From NORP259 sp041398705 (lineage in GTDB: Bacteria > Planctomycetota > UBA1135 > GCA-002686595), in NCBI GenBank assembly GCA_041398705.1, contig JAWKUI010000002.1, positions 310,001-374,000 on the forward strand: DNA of 64,000 nucleotides, in the 5' to 3' direction. How positions within the stretch are numbered: the stretch's first letter is position 1; every line of letters begins with the position of its first letter. The position numbers and the translations under genes were made by a program. Below are positions 17,995 to 25,376 of the stretch, piece by piece. A model generated the notes under the pieces. It worked only from the letters and a program-made list of their open reading frames with translations, ran no database searches and was not told the DNA's origin.

Positions 17995-18287
17995 GACCGC
18001 GCCCCATTCGCACAACCCGCGTGCGAAATCCGCAACAGCCATGCACCTGTGGCAAATGCACAACACCGGCTCCAAACACCTTGTCGATCCGGGGTTGGGC
18101 GCACCCTGTCCCAACTCCGGGCAGCCCGCCTCCCGACCATTCATGGAATTCGGTTTTCCGGCGTTCCCTTTTTTCAACGCCCTGGCTGAGCCCGAAGTCC
18201 CCCGCGGAACCCTGGCGGCAGCGATCCTACCCCTGCGGACTCCCGCAGGGCTGCCCCGAACGGCTCCCCCCGCAGTGGACCGACACC
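17995..18287. other. Intergenic region, no gene seen
   Basis: These 293 bp between queG and the zinc-ribbon gene show no convincing open frame. A small perfect hairpin (CCCTGCGG at 18231-18238 with CCGCAGGG at 18243-18250) lies 38 nt before the zinc-ribbon start, without a U-run. Confidence 0.5.
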
Positions 18288-18494
18288 ATGGACCAAGGCG
18301 ACTACTACAGCGACAAGAAGTACTGCCCCAAGTGCGAAGATTACGTGCAGTACCTCCGCAGCATCCACGCCTCCTACTGCACCCGCTGCGGCGGTGAGGT
18401 GAAGCTGTTCTCCAAGCACGACTGGGAGAAGTTCAACCACGAGTCCTCTAGTCCCAAGCGACGCAAGGACGGTTTCGAGCGCGACCGCGCCTGA
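18288..18494 (+). CDS. Small zinc-ribbon protein
   Basis: The 68-aa protein has two Cys pairs, CPKC at about 11-14 and CTRC at about 30-33, spaced as a zinc ribbon. A basic hydrophilic tail SSPKRRKDGFERDRA follows. It has no membrane segment and is probably cytoplasmic. The ATG at 18288 is the only start that leaves a compact ribbon; upstream residues in frame overlap queG in another frame. Zinc ribbons of this size often act in nucleic-acid binding or as adaptor proteins, but no specific role can be read. A 17-bp repeat array begins about 150 bp downstream. Confidence 0.72.
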   Translation: MDQGDYYSDKKYCPKCEDYVQYLRSIHASYCTRCGGEVKLFSKHDWEKFNHESSSPKRRKDGFERDRA

Positions 18495-19017
18495 ACCCCG
18501 CACCGCCGGTCACCCAGTAGCCCGCCGCGACCTGGAAACGCCCTTCCGCCCGCTAGGCGATCCGCTGGCGCACCCGCCGCGCACCAGTCGGTTTCGTCGC
18601 ATCGCGGGGTCCTGCGCCTTGCTTGGCTCACGAGGTTCGCTGCCTTGCCGGATTCTCCGGATCCAACGCATTGCTGGATCCAAAGCATTGCTAGGTCCGC
18701 GGCATTCCCTTGGTGGCCGCTTTCCCGGAGTGACCGCGTTCCCTGAGTGACCGCGTTCCCGGAGTGACCGCGTTCCCTGAGTGACCGCGTTCCCTGAGTG
18801 GCCGCACTCCCGGAGCAACCGCACTCCCGGAGCAACCGCACTCCCGGAGCAACCGATTTCCCGGGGCGACTGGTTTCCCGGAGTGATCGCTTCTGGCAGG
18901 CGCAAGTTCTCCCCGCGGGCGCCAAGCCTCGATGGGGGTCTGTCGCGTCCCTGATTGGGTTTCTCCCTGCCCCTCCTGCGAGGGGCCCCATAGGCTGTGA
19001 TATCCTGGTCCCCCGCC
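18495..19017. other. Intergenic region dominated by a tandem repeat
   Basis: About 520 bp between the zinc-ribbon and ThiE-like genes. The middle half is the 17-bp repeat array described separately. Minus-strand frames stay open across it only because the unit lacks stops on that strand; their translation is a low-complexity repeat. I see no gene here. Confidence 0.6.
18643..18899. repeat. Degenerate 17-bp tandem repeat array, about 15 copies
   Basis: Units recur with an exact 17-bp period, with starts at 18713, 18730, 18747, 18764, 18781, 18798, 18815, 18832, 18849, 18866 and 18883. The consensus is GTGACCGCGTTCCCKGA, drifting to GCAACCGCACTCCCGGA in later copies. More diverged copies with the same period precede it (GATCCAACGCATTGCTG at 18660, GATCCAAAGCATTGCTA at 18677, then 18694). 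The period is not a multiple of 3 and there are no unique spacers, so it is neither coding nor a CRISPR array. Confidence 0.88.
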
Positions 19018-19743
19018 ATGCAGTTCGCCTTGCCTTCCGCCGTTCTCAGCCCCCAGCAACGCCGTTCCAAACTCCGGAACGCGCGCATCATGCTGATCTT
19101 CACACCTGAGCTCTGCGCGGACCCGCTGGAAGCCCTGGCCCACGCCTGGAACGAGGTGGACGTGATCCAAGTGCGCCCCAAACCCCTCGGCAGCGGCCCC
19201 GATGCGGTCAGCAGCGCAAGGGAGTGCGAGCACTGGTGCCGCCAGGTCCTGTCCCTGGCCGAACGCCGTCCCGAACACCGACCGCTGATCCTGGTCAACG
19301 ACCGGGTCGATGTGGCCAAAACCCTGGCGAACGAAGGCCTCGACGGCGTGCACCTGGGCCAGGAAGATACCCCCGTACAAGTCGCCCGCGAAGTCCTCGG
19401 CAGCGACCCGTTGATCGGCCTCTCCACGCACAACTACCGCGAAGTGCGCGCCGCCGACGACCTCCCTGTGGACTACCTCGGATTCGGCGCCGTGTTCGCC
19501 ACCTCCACCAAGGAAGTCCTCGCCGCGACCCGCACCGTGCCTTCCTGGGTCGCTTCGTCCCACAGCCGCGTGCCCGTCTTCCCCATCGGAGGCATCACCG
19601 AGCTCAACGCCTGGCAACTGGCCCCAGTAGGCCGCGCCGCCGTGGCCTCCGGCATCCTCGCCCAGGCGGATCCCGCCCACGCTGCCGCCGCCATCCGCCG
19701 CGCGCTGACCCAATCGGGAGCCAACCGCCGCCGCCACTTCTGA
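19018..19743 (+). CDS. Thiamine-phosphate synthase family protein (ThiE/TenI)
   Basis: The 241-aa protein has the ThiE TIM-barrel motifs: VIQVRPK near the N-terminus, LVNDRVDVAKTLANEGLDG with VHLGQ (phosphate and pyrimidine site), LGFGAVFATSTK, and the closing PVFPIGGIT. ThiE joins hydroxymethylpyrimidine diphosphate to thiazole phosphate to form thiamine phosphate. TenI homologues share the fold without that activity, and substitutions such as FATSTK for PTPTK leave the choice open. ATG at 19018 is used; an ATG at 19090 directly before LIFTPELC is also plausible. It stands alone between two noncoding stretches, with no thi gene adjacent and no TPP riboswitch seen. Confidence 0.82.
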   Translation: MQFALPSAVLSPQQRRSKLRNARIMLIFTPELCADPLEALAHAWNEVDVIQVRPKPLGSGPDAVSSARECEHWCRQVLSLAERRPEHRPLILVNDRVDVAKTLANEGLDGVHLGQEDTPVQVAREVLGSDPLIGLSTHNYREVRAADDLPVDYLGFGAVFATSTKEVLAATRTVPSWVASSHSRVPVFPIGGITELNAWQLAPVGRAAVASGILAQADPAHAAAAIRRALTQSGANRRRHF

Positions 19744-20172
19744 ACTGCGCCCGAGCCCCTGAGCTCCGTAGGCGCGCTGCGCACCACATCTCGTGAGCGG
19801 TAAAGCCCCAGCGCATAGCACCCCCCGCGGGTCACGGTTTGGTGCATTGGGGATTCGCGAAATGCGAGCCTCGTATGACTCAGGCTCGTTCTTCACGAGC
19901 CCTGCGCACCACGGATCCGGCGCGCCACGGATCCGAGCATCACGGCTTCGCGCAGCTCAGGCTTTGGGATCGCGAGCCCCGAGCATCGCGAACCTTGGGC
20001 CTCATCTTGGCCAAGCAGTACAGCATCCCAGCATCTCGACCCCCTTGCGGCACGAGAACCCAATCGGTCTAGTTCGCGAATGTGCGACGCGCTTCGGTGG
20101 CCCCACCCAGGGCCGTTCCGACCGACACCGCAGGAGTGAATCCGCTGCAGTCGAACCAACGACGCATCGGGC
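19744..20172. other. Intergenic region with short decayed repeats
   Basis: About 430 bp between the convergent ThiE-like and queA genes. No convincing gene is present. Two adjacent 16-bp copies differing at one base lie at 19904-19919 and 19920-19935 (GCGCACCACGGATCCG and GCGCGCCACGGATCCG). Several variants of GCGAGC and ATCGCGA recur nearby, suggesting a decayed repeat region like the one before thiE. Confidence 0.55.
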
Positions 20173-21261
20173 CTACTCCACCGAGTTGTCGGACTCGCCC
20201 GGCAGGATCAGCATCGCATCGCCGTAACTGTAGAAGCGGAACTCCTCTTCGATCGCCTGCTTGTAGATGCTCAACAAGCGCGGCAATCCGACCAACGCGC
20301 CCACCAGGAGCAACAGGGTGCTGCCCGGCAAGTGGAAGTTGGTCAGCAGGCCTTGCACCACCCGGAAGCGATAGCCCGGCCGGATGTAGAGCTCGGTCCG
20401 CCCGAACCCGGAGTGCAAGGTTCCATCCTGGGCCGCCGCCTCCAGCGCCCGGGCCGAGGTGGTTCCCACCGCGATGATGCGTCCCCCGCGTGCGCGGCAA
20501 TCGGCGATCGCCTGAGCGGCTTCGGGACTCACGTGGAAGCGCTCGGAGTGCATACGGTGCTGCTCGACTTCATCCGTCTGGATGGGAAGAAAGGTCCCCA
20601 TGCCCACGTGCAAGGTGATTCGCGTCGTGGCGATGCGCGCGGCGCGCAGCGAATCGAGCAGTTCCTTCGTGAAGTGCAGGCCCGCCGTCGGAGCGGCCAC
20701 CGCCCCGGGCCTATCCGCGAACAACGTCTGGTACTGCTCGCGGTCCTGGACCGCCCCCCCCTGATCGCGGTGGATGTATGGCGGCAGGGGCATCTCGCCC
20801 GCTTGCTCCAGCAACTCCTCCACAGGCGTCTCCGGCCGCGAAGAGTCGAGCAGTTGCACGGCCCAGAGTGCGCCTGGCTGACCATTCTCATCGAGCTTGC
20901 GCTCGACCATCCGCACCTGGATCGAACCGGCTACGCGCAGGACTTCGCCTGGCCGCGGCTTCTTCGCCGGTCGCACCATCGCCAACCAGGTGTGCCCGCC
21001 CGGCAGGGGTTCAAGGAACAGCAGCTCGAGGCGTCCGCCAGTTGGACGCTGGGCCCAGACGCGGGCAGGCAACACCTTCGTATCGTTGAACACGAGCAGG
21101 TCGCCCGCGCGCAAGAACTGCGCCAGTTCGCGCACTTGGCACGACGCCACGCGTCCCTCGCCCAGCCGTTCCACCCAAAGGCGTGCATGATCCCGCGGCA
21201 CCGCCGGCTGCTGGGCGATGCGGTCTTCGGGCAGTTCAAACTCCAGTTCCGAGCGTAACAT
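20173..21261 (-). CDS. queA: S-adenosylmethionine:tRNA ribosyltransferase-isomerase
   Basis: The 362-aa protein is full-length QueA, which transfers and isomerises the ribosyl group of SAM onto preQ1 in tRNA to give epoxyqueuosine. Conserved blocks include LVFNDTKVLPARV, PLPPYIHR, QTLFADRPGAVAAPTAGLHF, THVGMGTF-type ITLHVGMGTF, HSERFHVS and TNFHLPGSTLLLLVGAL. The ATG at 21261 begins MLRSELEFELPEDRIAQQP, the normal N-terminus, and lies 26 nt inside the end of the upstream regulator-like gene, so queA is the last gene of a three-gene operon. QueG, encoded 2.2 kb away, uses its product. Confidence 0.95.
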   Translation of the reverse strand: MLRSELEFELPEDRIAQQPAVPRDHARLWVERLGEGRVASCQVRELAQFLRAGDLLVFNDTKVLPARVWAQRPTGGRLELLFLEPLPGGHTWLAMVRPAKKPRPGEVLRVAGSIQVRMVERKLDENGQPGALWAVQLLDSSRPETPVEELLEQAGEMPLPPYIHRDQGGAVQDREQYQTLFADRPGAVAAPTAGLHFTKELLDSLRAARIATTRITLHVGMGTFLPIQTDEVEQHRMHSERFHVSPEAAQAIADCRARGGRIIAVGTTSARALEAAAQDGTLHSGFGRTELYIRPGYRFRVVQGLLTNFHLPGSTLLLLVGALVGLPRLLSIYKQAIEEEFRFYSYGDAMLILPGESDNSVE

Positions 21262-23377
21262 GGTCGCTTCCCGCTGGGGGCAGGGCACCCCGTGGGCCGG
21301 GATGCCAGACGCCCGGGGGAAGGTCCCGGTCGCTGCTCCATGCCAGCTCCTTCAGGCGGCTGCCCAGGGTATCGGAATCCCAACCCAGGAGTCGACTGGC
21401 TGCAGACTTGTTCCAACGCCCCGCATGGGTGCGCGACGACCGCAAGGCCTGGGCGACCAGATCGGGGTCGGGGTTGCGGGAGGGCACGCGGTCGACCCAC
21501 GCCACCCCGCGGCAGGCGAGCACATTCGCCCATGCTCCTGGATCCCCCTGCTCCACGGCAAGGGTGCGCAGACAACTGCGGAACTCGGCCACCCCGCCCT
21601 GCCACGCCTGCCGCCACAGGATGGCAAAGAGGCCATCCCACGCGGGGCTGTCGACCAGTTCCTTGATTTGGGGATCCCCTGTCGCCCACTGCCGCGCGAG
21701 TCCAGCCAGTTCAGCCCGGCGATCCACAAACCCGGGCCACTCCACCACCCGCACGCTGCGCCCCTCGCGGATGCGGCGCTCCAGCGCCAGGACCCCGGGT
21801 TCTTCGCCGTGCGGCTGCCTCGGCAGGCACCACACCACTCCGGCGGCCCGCTCCCCGGCCCACGCCAAGAGGCAACGCAGGTCGGGTCCCACGTCTCCGC
21901 GCAGGAACAAGTCGTCGCAGTCCCCGAGCATCACGGTCAACCGTTCGAACCACCCGACGAATCCCGTCGAGAGCAAGGGAAGGCTCCATAGATCCTCGCA
22001 CCATGGGCCGCTGCTCTGCCGCAGTTCGCGCTCTGCGAGCAGGCGGCGCAGCCGGGACTCGGTACTGCGTGCACGCCGGGCCGTGCTCCAGAACACCCAA
22101 GGTACGGCCCCGGCCCAGGGAACCGGCGCCAACTGCCCAGAACCGCAAGCGAGCGGTACCCCGCTGATCTGCACCGCGTGCAGCGTTTCGGTCCGCACCC
22201 CTTCTCCAAACCCATCGGCAGGATCCTGGCCATCAACGGATGAGTCGTACCCCACGCGCTTCCACGTCGAACCTTGCCACCGCCAAACCGAAACACCTGC
22301 GGGTGGAATGCACCATTCCCGCGCCGAATCCGCTCCGGATTCTGCGACGGCGGCACGACGGGAGTCGGCGACCAAGCGAGCGCGCAATGCCAGCGGTTCG
22401 AACGAAGCAGAGGAGGGTACGTACCGATGGTTCCACCCCCATAGGTGCAGCGCGATCGGCTCGCCCTCCCGATTGCGCAGGGCCCAGATGCAGATGAGCG
22501 CGATGCCCGACTCCGGATCCTCGCAAGAGATCCACCGCTGGCCCTGCGCGGCCAGTACTGCCGGAAGTTCCAGAGCCAGGCGTTCCCGCAGCGCGCCCCC
22601 GTGCGCGGCACCGGGCCCACTCCATTGCCAATTCCAGACCCCCGGACGGACCTGGTCGATCGCCGCCTCGATGACGAGTCCCCGCCCGATATCCGGCGTT
22701 GCAATGCCCGAAGCGGTGCAGCCCGAACCTGCGAGCTCCGGCAGGCCCCACGGGGACTCTTGCGCCGCGGGCCAGGCCGAAAAGGGGTACGCAAACCTCG
22801 CGACAGCAAGTAGGTGGTTTCGCCTGCACGCAGCGCCATCCGGCTCCTGCCCGGCCTGCAGGTCGAGCCACTGCCGCGCCCCATCGGGATCTCCGGTCTG
22901 AAGCAGAATCGCCGCCCAATCGAGTTGCGCTTCCCATCGTTCCCGGCCCTCTTCCCATTCGAGCCAGGGGGGCGGCGCCTGGGATCTTCGAGGCAAACCG
23001 CCGCCGTGCACAAGGCGCAATCGCCAACGCCAAAGGCGGCTCGTCCGCAGGCTTCGACGGTGCCTGCGGCACAAGTCGGCCAAGGTACCGGCTCCCGACG
23101 CGGCGACTCCGTCTACCCACCGCAGACACGACCACGGAGGCAACAGCGCCTGCAGATCCGCGGCCAACCGTCTCACGCTGTCGTCCTCCAGCGCCGCCGC
23201 CTCGATCCGCTGCATCTCGGCTTGGGCACGGTTCCACGACAAAGGCACTTCCGGCGATCGATTGTGCTGGGCCGACAGGGCGAGCAGCCGCATGCCGTGC
23301 AGCACGCGGCCGATGTGTTCCTGGGCCTGTTCGCTGCTCTCCGGCAGGAACCGCTGCAACCAATCGGGCTCGTTCAC
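21236..23377 (-). CDS. Degenerate sigma54-activator-like protein with C-terminal Fis-type HTH
   Basis: The 713-aa protein has a helical, TPR-like N-terminal half, a possible GAF-like region (about 230-340), then a segment resembling a collapsed NtrC AAA+ domain. LFLRGDVGPDLRCLLAWAG (about 490) sits where a GESGTGKE Walker A loop would be but lacks the Lys. No GAFTGA loop or DE Walker B is seen. RRAELAGLARQW and AWQGGVAEFRSCL (about 592-604) match the lid motifs that normally read REREDIPLLA and WPGNVRELEN. A Fis-type helix-turn-helix ends it (about 636-675: WNKSAASRLLGWDSDTLGSRL). It may bind DNA but should not drive sigma54 by ATP hydrolysis. The GTG at 23377 overlaps the upstream TGA (GTGA). 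Domain reading is inference. Confidence 0.68.
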   Translation of the reverse strand: MNEPDWLQRFLPESSEQAQEHIGRVLHGMRLLALSAQHNRSPEVPLSWNRAQAEMQRIEAAALEDDSVRRLAADLQALLPPWSCLRWVDGVAASGAGTLADLCRRHRRSLRTSRLWRWRLRLVHGGGLPRRSQAPPPWLEWEEGRERWEAQLDWAAILLQTGDPDGARQWLDLQAGQEPDGAACRRNHLLAVARFAYPFSAWPAAQESPWGLPELAGSGCTASGIATPDIGRGLVIEAAIDQVRPGVWNWQWSGPGAAHGGALRERLALELPAVLAAQGQRWISCEDPESGIALICIWALRNREGEPIALHLWGWNHRYVPSSASFEPLALRARLVADSRRAAVAESGADSAREWCIPPAGVSVWRWQGSTWKRVGYDSSVDGQDPADGFGEGVRTETLHAVQISGVPLACGSGQLAPVPWAGAVPWVFWSTARRARSTESRLRRLLAERELRQSSGPWCEDLWSLPLLSTGFVGWFERLTVMLGDCDDLFLRGDVGPDLRCLLAWAGERAAGVVWCLPRQPHGEEPGVLALERRIREGRSVRVVEWPGFVDRRAELAGLARQWATGDPQIKELVDSPAWDGLFAILWRQAWQGGVAEFRSCLRTLAVEQGDPGAWANVLACRGVAWVDRVPSRNPDPDLVAQALRSSRTHAGRWNKSAASRLLGWDSDTLGSRLKELAWSSDRDLPPGVWHPGPRGALPPAGSDHVTLGTGV

Positions 23378-23910
23378 GCGCTGCGGGCCCACTCGGCGCT
23401 TCCGGTTCCCCCATGCTCCACGACCCGCTGCAAGGCCGCCCGGGCCACTTCACACAGCCGCTGGGCGCCGTCCAGTGAACCTCCCGCCAAACGCTCCAGG
23501 GCCGTGCGCTGCAGGAGCAACCCATGGAACGCCTGGCGCTGCTCCAGGGTCAGCCGATTGAACGCGTGACAAGCCTTCTCCAGCTCGTGGCCCGCCAACT
23601 GCAACGGCCCGGCCAAGTCGCCGAGGACCCCCGCCCCCTGCCCAGGGGCTTCGTCCACGAGATCGACAATCGCCTGTTCGAGCGCGGCCCGGACACGCAG
23701 CTCACCCGGGCGCTCGCCATCCCGCGCCAAGCGAATCAGACACCGCAGGGCCAATCGTTCGGGATCCAGCAGCAGGCACCGTTGCCGCAACTCGCGGGTG
23801 ATCAAGGCGCGCACCCCGAGTGGATCGCCACTCATCAGCATCCGCAGCCGACCTTGCCAGTCCCGACCCGGGTGTTCCCCGGGATCGGCTCGTTTCGTTT
23901 CCATGTCCAT
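23374..23910 (-). CDS. Unknown helical protein, first gene of the queA operon
   Basis: The 178-aa product is hydrophilic, Arg/Leu-rich and helical, with no signal peptide or membrane segment. Its last third (HAFNRLTLEQRQAFHGLLL, then ARAALQRVVE) weakly resembles sigma factor region 4, while the first part lacks a clear region 2. It may therefore be a decayed ECF-like protein; that is a weak inference. ATG at 23910 is chosen; a second ATG lies two codons on. Its TGA overlaps the GTG of the next gene, so the two are co-translated with queA downstream. It is divergent from fabI with about 216 bp between. Confidence 0.66.
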   Translation of the reverse strand: MDMETKRADPGEHPGRDWQGRLRMLMSGDPLGVRALITRELRQRCLLLDPERLALRCLIRLARDGERPGELRVRAALEQAIVDLVDEAPGQGAGVLGDLAGPLQLAGHELEKACHAFNRLTLEQRQAFHGLLLQRTALERLAGGSLDGAQRLCEVARAALQRVVEHGGTGSAEWARSA

Positions 23911-24126
23911 TGCCACCACCTTCGCTCCGCGCCCCCTTCAGAGCCCCGCGCGCGCCAATCGGGCCCTCGATTCCCGAAAAATCGACGCATTCCCCGGCGC
24001 ACATCCCCAGGCTCCCCCCTCCACGGTCCCTGCAAATGGGTCCGAACCCTGCCCAGAAGGCCACCAGGGAGGCGAATTGCGGCTGCCGCCGGGCTAGACT
24101 GCCCCCTCCCGAAGCCCATCAAGAAC

Positions 24127-24897
24127 ATGGAAAAGATCCTCGCAGGTAAGACCGGCATCGTGCTCGGCGTGGCCAACAAGCGTTCCCTGGCATGGCATTG
24201 CGCGCGTTCCCTGGCGGATGCGGGCATGCGATTGGCCTTCACCTACCTGGGTGATCGCCTGGAGAAGGATGTGCGCCGATTGGCTGCGGAAATCCCTGGC
24301 TCGATCGTGCTGCCGTGCGACGTGACCCAGCCGGAACAGGTGAACCAGGTCTTCGAGACGCTGCGTAAGGAATTCGGCTACCTCGATACGGTTCTGCACG
24401 CCATCGCGTTCGCCAAGCGCGAAGAGCTGCAAGGCGACTTCTATCACACCACCAAGGAGGGCTACATGCTGGCCCACGAGGTGTCCGCCTATTCGCTCAC
24501 CGAGGTCACGCGCGCGGCCCTGCCGTTGATGGAAGGCCGCGAGGGTTCCGTCGTGACCCTGACGTACATCGGTTCCGAACGCGTGGTGCCCGGGTACAAC
24601 GTGATGGGCATCGCCAAAGCCGCGCTCGAGGCTTCCGTGCGTTACCTCGCCGCTGACTTGGGTCCGAAAGGCATCCGCGTCAACGCCATCAGCGCCGGCC
24701 CGATCCGCACCCTGTCGGCGTCCGGGGTCAAGGATTTCAGCAAGCGCCTGGACGACGTCGCCGAGCGCACCGCCCTGCGCCGTAACGTGACCGGGGAAGA
24801 AGTCGGGGACGCTTGCCTGTTCCTGACCGGACCCCACAGCCGCGGTATTACCGGCTCGGTGCTGTTCGTCGACGCCGGTTTCCACATCATGGGCTGA
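24127..24897 (+). CDS. fabI: Enoyl-[acyl-carrier-protein] reductase (NADH)
   Basis: The 256-aa protein is FabI, the NADH-dependent reductase closing each elongation cycle of fatty acid synthesis. It has the FabI-specific cofactor segment GIVLGVANKRSLAWHCA, and AFTYLGDRLEKDV. The active-site YxxMxxxK motif is YNVMGIAK, with Tyr157 and Lys164 matching E. coli Tyr156 and Lys163. The C-terminal block is NAISAGPIRTLSASGV. The ATG at 24127 gives the canonical short N-terminus MEKILAGKTG. It is a single-gene unit followed by a strong hairpin. Confidence 0.96.
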   Translation: MEKILAGKTGIVLGVANKRSLAWHCARSLADAGMRLAFTYLGDRLEKDVRRLAAEIPGSIVLPCDVTQPEQVNQVFETLRKEFGYLDTVLHAIAFAKREELQGDFYHTTKEGYMLAHEVSAYSLTEVTRAALPLMEGREGSVVTLTYIGSERVVPGYNVMGIAKAALEASVRYLAADLGPKGIRVNAISAGPIRTLSASGVKDFSKRLDDVAERTALRRNVTGEEVGDACLFLTGPHSRGITGSVLFVDAGFHIMG

Positions 24898-24905
24898 GCG
24901 GATCC

Positions 24906-24943
24906 GCACGCCTTGGATCGCGTTCGCGCGATCGAAGGCGTGC
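24906..24943 (+). terminator. Hairpin downstream of fabI
   Basis: GCACGCCTTGGATCGCG pairs with CGCGATCGAAGGCGTGC with a single mismatch and a TTCG tetraloop-like turn, starting 8 nt after the fabI stop. There is no U-run, so termination is likely but not certain. Confidence 0.6.
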
Positions 24944-25332
24944 CATGGCTTGAATTGGCGTCCGCGTCAGGAACTGACGGCTAGACAATTACAGGACATC
25001 AAGTCTGCTAATTATCCGGGCAGTTTCCCCGGGCCAAAGCCTCCGGAGATTTCCTGCACCGATCGGGCGGCGCTGCGTTAGAAAGTACGTATTAGCAAAG
25101 AGCGTACGCCTGCCCGCCCTCGCATGGACCTGATTGCATTGAGACGCGCCTGCCGCGCCCCAATGGGCTTTCCCGCCCTGCCTTGCCGCCCCCGAATCCC
25201 GGTCGCGGCTCCGTTTGTGTGTCCGCTCGACCCGAAACCGGGTCCGGACCACCCCTCCCCCGCCGGGGAGAAAGTCCATCCCGAGCGCGCCTGATCGCGC
25301 CGGGATCCCGACCACTATTCCCCATTCCCTTG

Positions 25333-25372
25333 CCCCGGAGCTCTGCTCTCGAGCTCCTGAGCACCTCCGGGG
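25333..25372 (-). terminator. Hairpin downstream of arsJ
   Basis: CCCCGGAG at 25333-25340 pairs perfectly with CTCCGGGG at 25365-25372, with further pairing inside the loop (GAGCTC-type). It lies 4 nt beyond the arsJ stop on the minus strand. There is no U-run. Confidence 0.5.
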
Positions 25373-25376
25373 CTCA

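Larger units (their letters stand above)
24898..25376. other. Intergenic region, no gene seen
   Basis: About 480 bp between the convergent fabI and arsJ genes. Apart from one hairpin near each end, described separately, I find no convincing open frame, RNA gene or repeat. A slightly AT-richer patch lies at 24970-25110. Confidence 0.55.

Noticed and set aside
18643..18899. Possible CRISPR array
   Set aside because: Repeats are contiguous with no unique spacers, units are only 17 bp and degenerate, and no cas gene is in the window.
18997..19017. GTG at 18997 as the ThiE-like start
   Set aside because: It adds only seven residues with no family similarity; the ATG at 19018 is simpler, although an even later ATG at 19090 cannot be excluded.
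18691..19896. Minus-strand frame across the 17-bp repeats with a repeated GHSGNAVTQGTRSLRE-like sequence
   Set aside because: The pattern is simply the 17-bp unit read through three frames; it also runs antisense through the ThiE-like gene, and no start, signal or family supports it.
21183..22901. A plus-strand open frame of about 570 codons opposite the activator-like gene
   Set aside because: Ser/Pro/Arg-rich composition without domains, antisense to a gene that is coupled to both neighbours.
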